Shown here: positions 42,506 through 42,632 of the stretch, piece after piece
Position numbering within the stretch: position 1 is the first letter of the stretch
Layout: each line of letters begins with the position of its first letter
DNA from: Microcaldota archaeon
Lineage (GTDB): Archaea > Micrarchaeota > Micrarchaeia > Micrarchaeales > Micrarchaeaceae
Length of the DNA: 42,632 nt
Direction of reading: 5' to 3'
Assembly: GCA_021822165.1 (NCBI GenBank)
Contig: JAKARM010000005.1
Span: 1 to 42,632, forward strand
Made by a program: the position numbers and the translations under genes
The notes under the pieces: model-generated
The model's input: only the letters and a program-made list of their open reading frames with translations
Databases searched by the model: none
Told to the model about the DNA's origin: nothing

Positions 42506-42632
42506 GGCGGGGTGACTCAGCCTGGTAGAGTGCTAGACTCATATGTTAAACATGATGAGTGATGAGCTATTGGCTATGATTTTTCGCTACTGGGACATCT
42601 AGAAGTCGCGGGTTCAAATCCCGCCCCCGCCA
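42506..42632 (+). tRNA. tRNA with CAT anticodon (Met elongator likely) and 53-base intron
   Basis: Acceptor GGCGGGG/CCCCGCC, anticodon stem CTAGA/TCTAG. The intron 42544-42596 sits between positions 37 and 38; removing it gives loop CTCATAA (anticodon CAT). The splice motif is good: central helix CTCA/TGGG, bulges TAT and ACA. G1-C72 and a weak anticodon stem argue against an initiator. Elongator Met is favoured; tRNA-Ile2 (CAT, modified) cannot be excluded. No CCA; the window ends at the discriminator. Confidence 0.88.

Noticed and set aside
1-42632. CRISPR array or cas genes
   Set aside because: No regularly spaced repeats and no Cas-like protein seen.

Overview
The window looks like a chromosomal segment from a small-genome archaeon, most likely a DPANN lineage close to Micrarchaeota (ARMAN-type). 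The supporting signs are an archaeal information-processing gene set (GatD, archaeal SecD/SecF/SecE, NMD3, Trm1, THUMP-ThiI, an AK6/Fap7-type kinase, a divergent histone-fold protein), TATA-box promoters close to start codons, ribosome-binding sites of the GGTG type, class III (archaeal pilin-like) signal peptides, very large surface proteins, and tRNA genes crowded with introns, some at non-canonical positions. The lineage is an inference; the archaeal assignment is firm.

Layout. 1-4.8 kb (minus): nmd3 (cut by the window edge), secD, secF, a small membrane protein and thiI. 5.0-5.2 kb: a possible unannotated RNA. 5.2-9.2 kb: secE, a stand-alone NFACT-R protein, an AK6-like kinase, an unknown protein, trm1 and a C39-like peptidase. 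9.2-10.8 kb: tRNA-Leu(CAA) with a T-loop insertion, tyrS, and tRNA-Thr(GGT) with two introns. 10.9-13.9 kb: a pilin-DUF2341 surface protein diverging from ksgA, then an UPF0173 hydrolase. 14.2-20.9 kb: a surface protein of about 1,900 residues with its membrane partner. 20.9-25.4 kb: a YchF-like GTPase, tRNA-Leu(CAG), a frameshifted AbiEi-like antitoxin gene, an amino-acid permease, a membrane protein, tRNA-Phe and tRNA-Gly(GCC).

25.4-34.9 kb is a clearly AT-rich island beginning just after tRNA-Gly(GCC) and ending in a decayed IS630-type transposase. It carries (i) a Cys-rich mini-protein plus a dikinase/rifampin-phosphotransferase-like enzyme split into three genes (phosphohistidine swivel, helical protein, ATP-grasp domain), and (ii) an AsnRS-like enzyme without anticodon-binding domain, a methyltransferase, a second class II synthetase-like (HisRS/HisZ-like) protein, another methyltransferase, and a convergent MccF-like S66 serine carboxypeptidase. 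Together these resemble a small-molecule or modified-peptide pathway with a self-immunity peptidase. This is the best candidate in the window for an undescribed system, but the product cannot be deduced from sequence.

34.9-42.6 kb returns to the core genome: a THUMP-FtsJ methyltransferase, gatD, a zinc-finger mini-protein, an ileS whose two class I signature motifs are both altered (ASHH for HIGH, EMHRH for KMSKS), a membrane PLD-like protein, a histone-fold-like protein, tRNA-Gly(TCC) and an intron-bearing CAT-anticodon tRNA ending on the last base.
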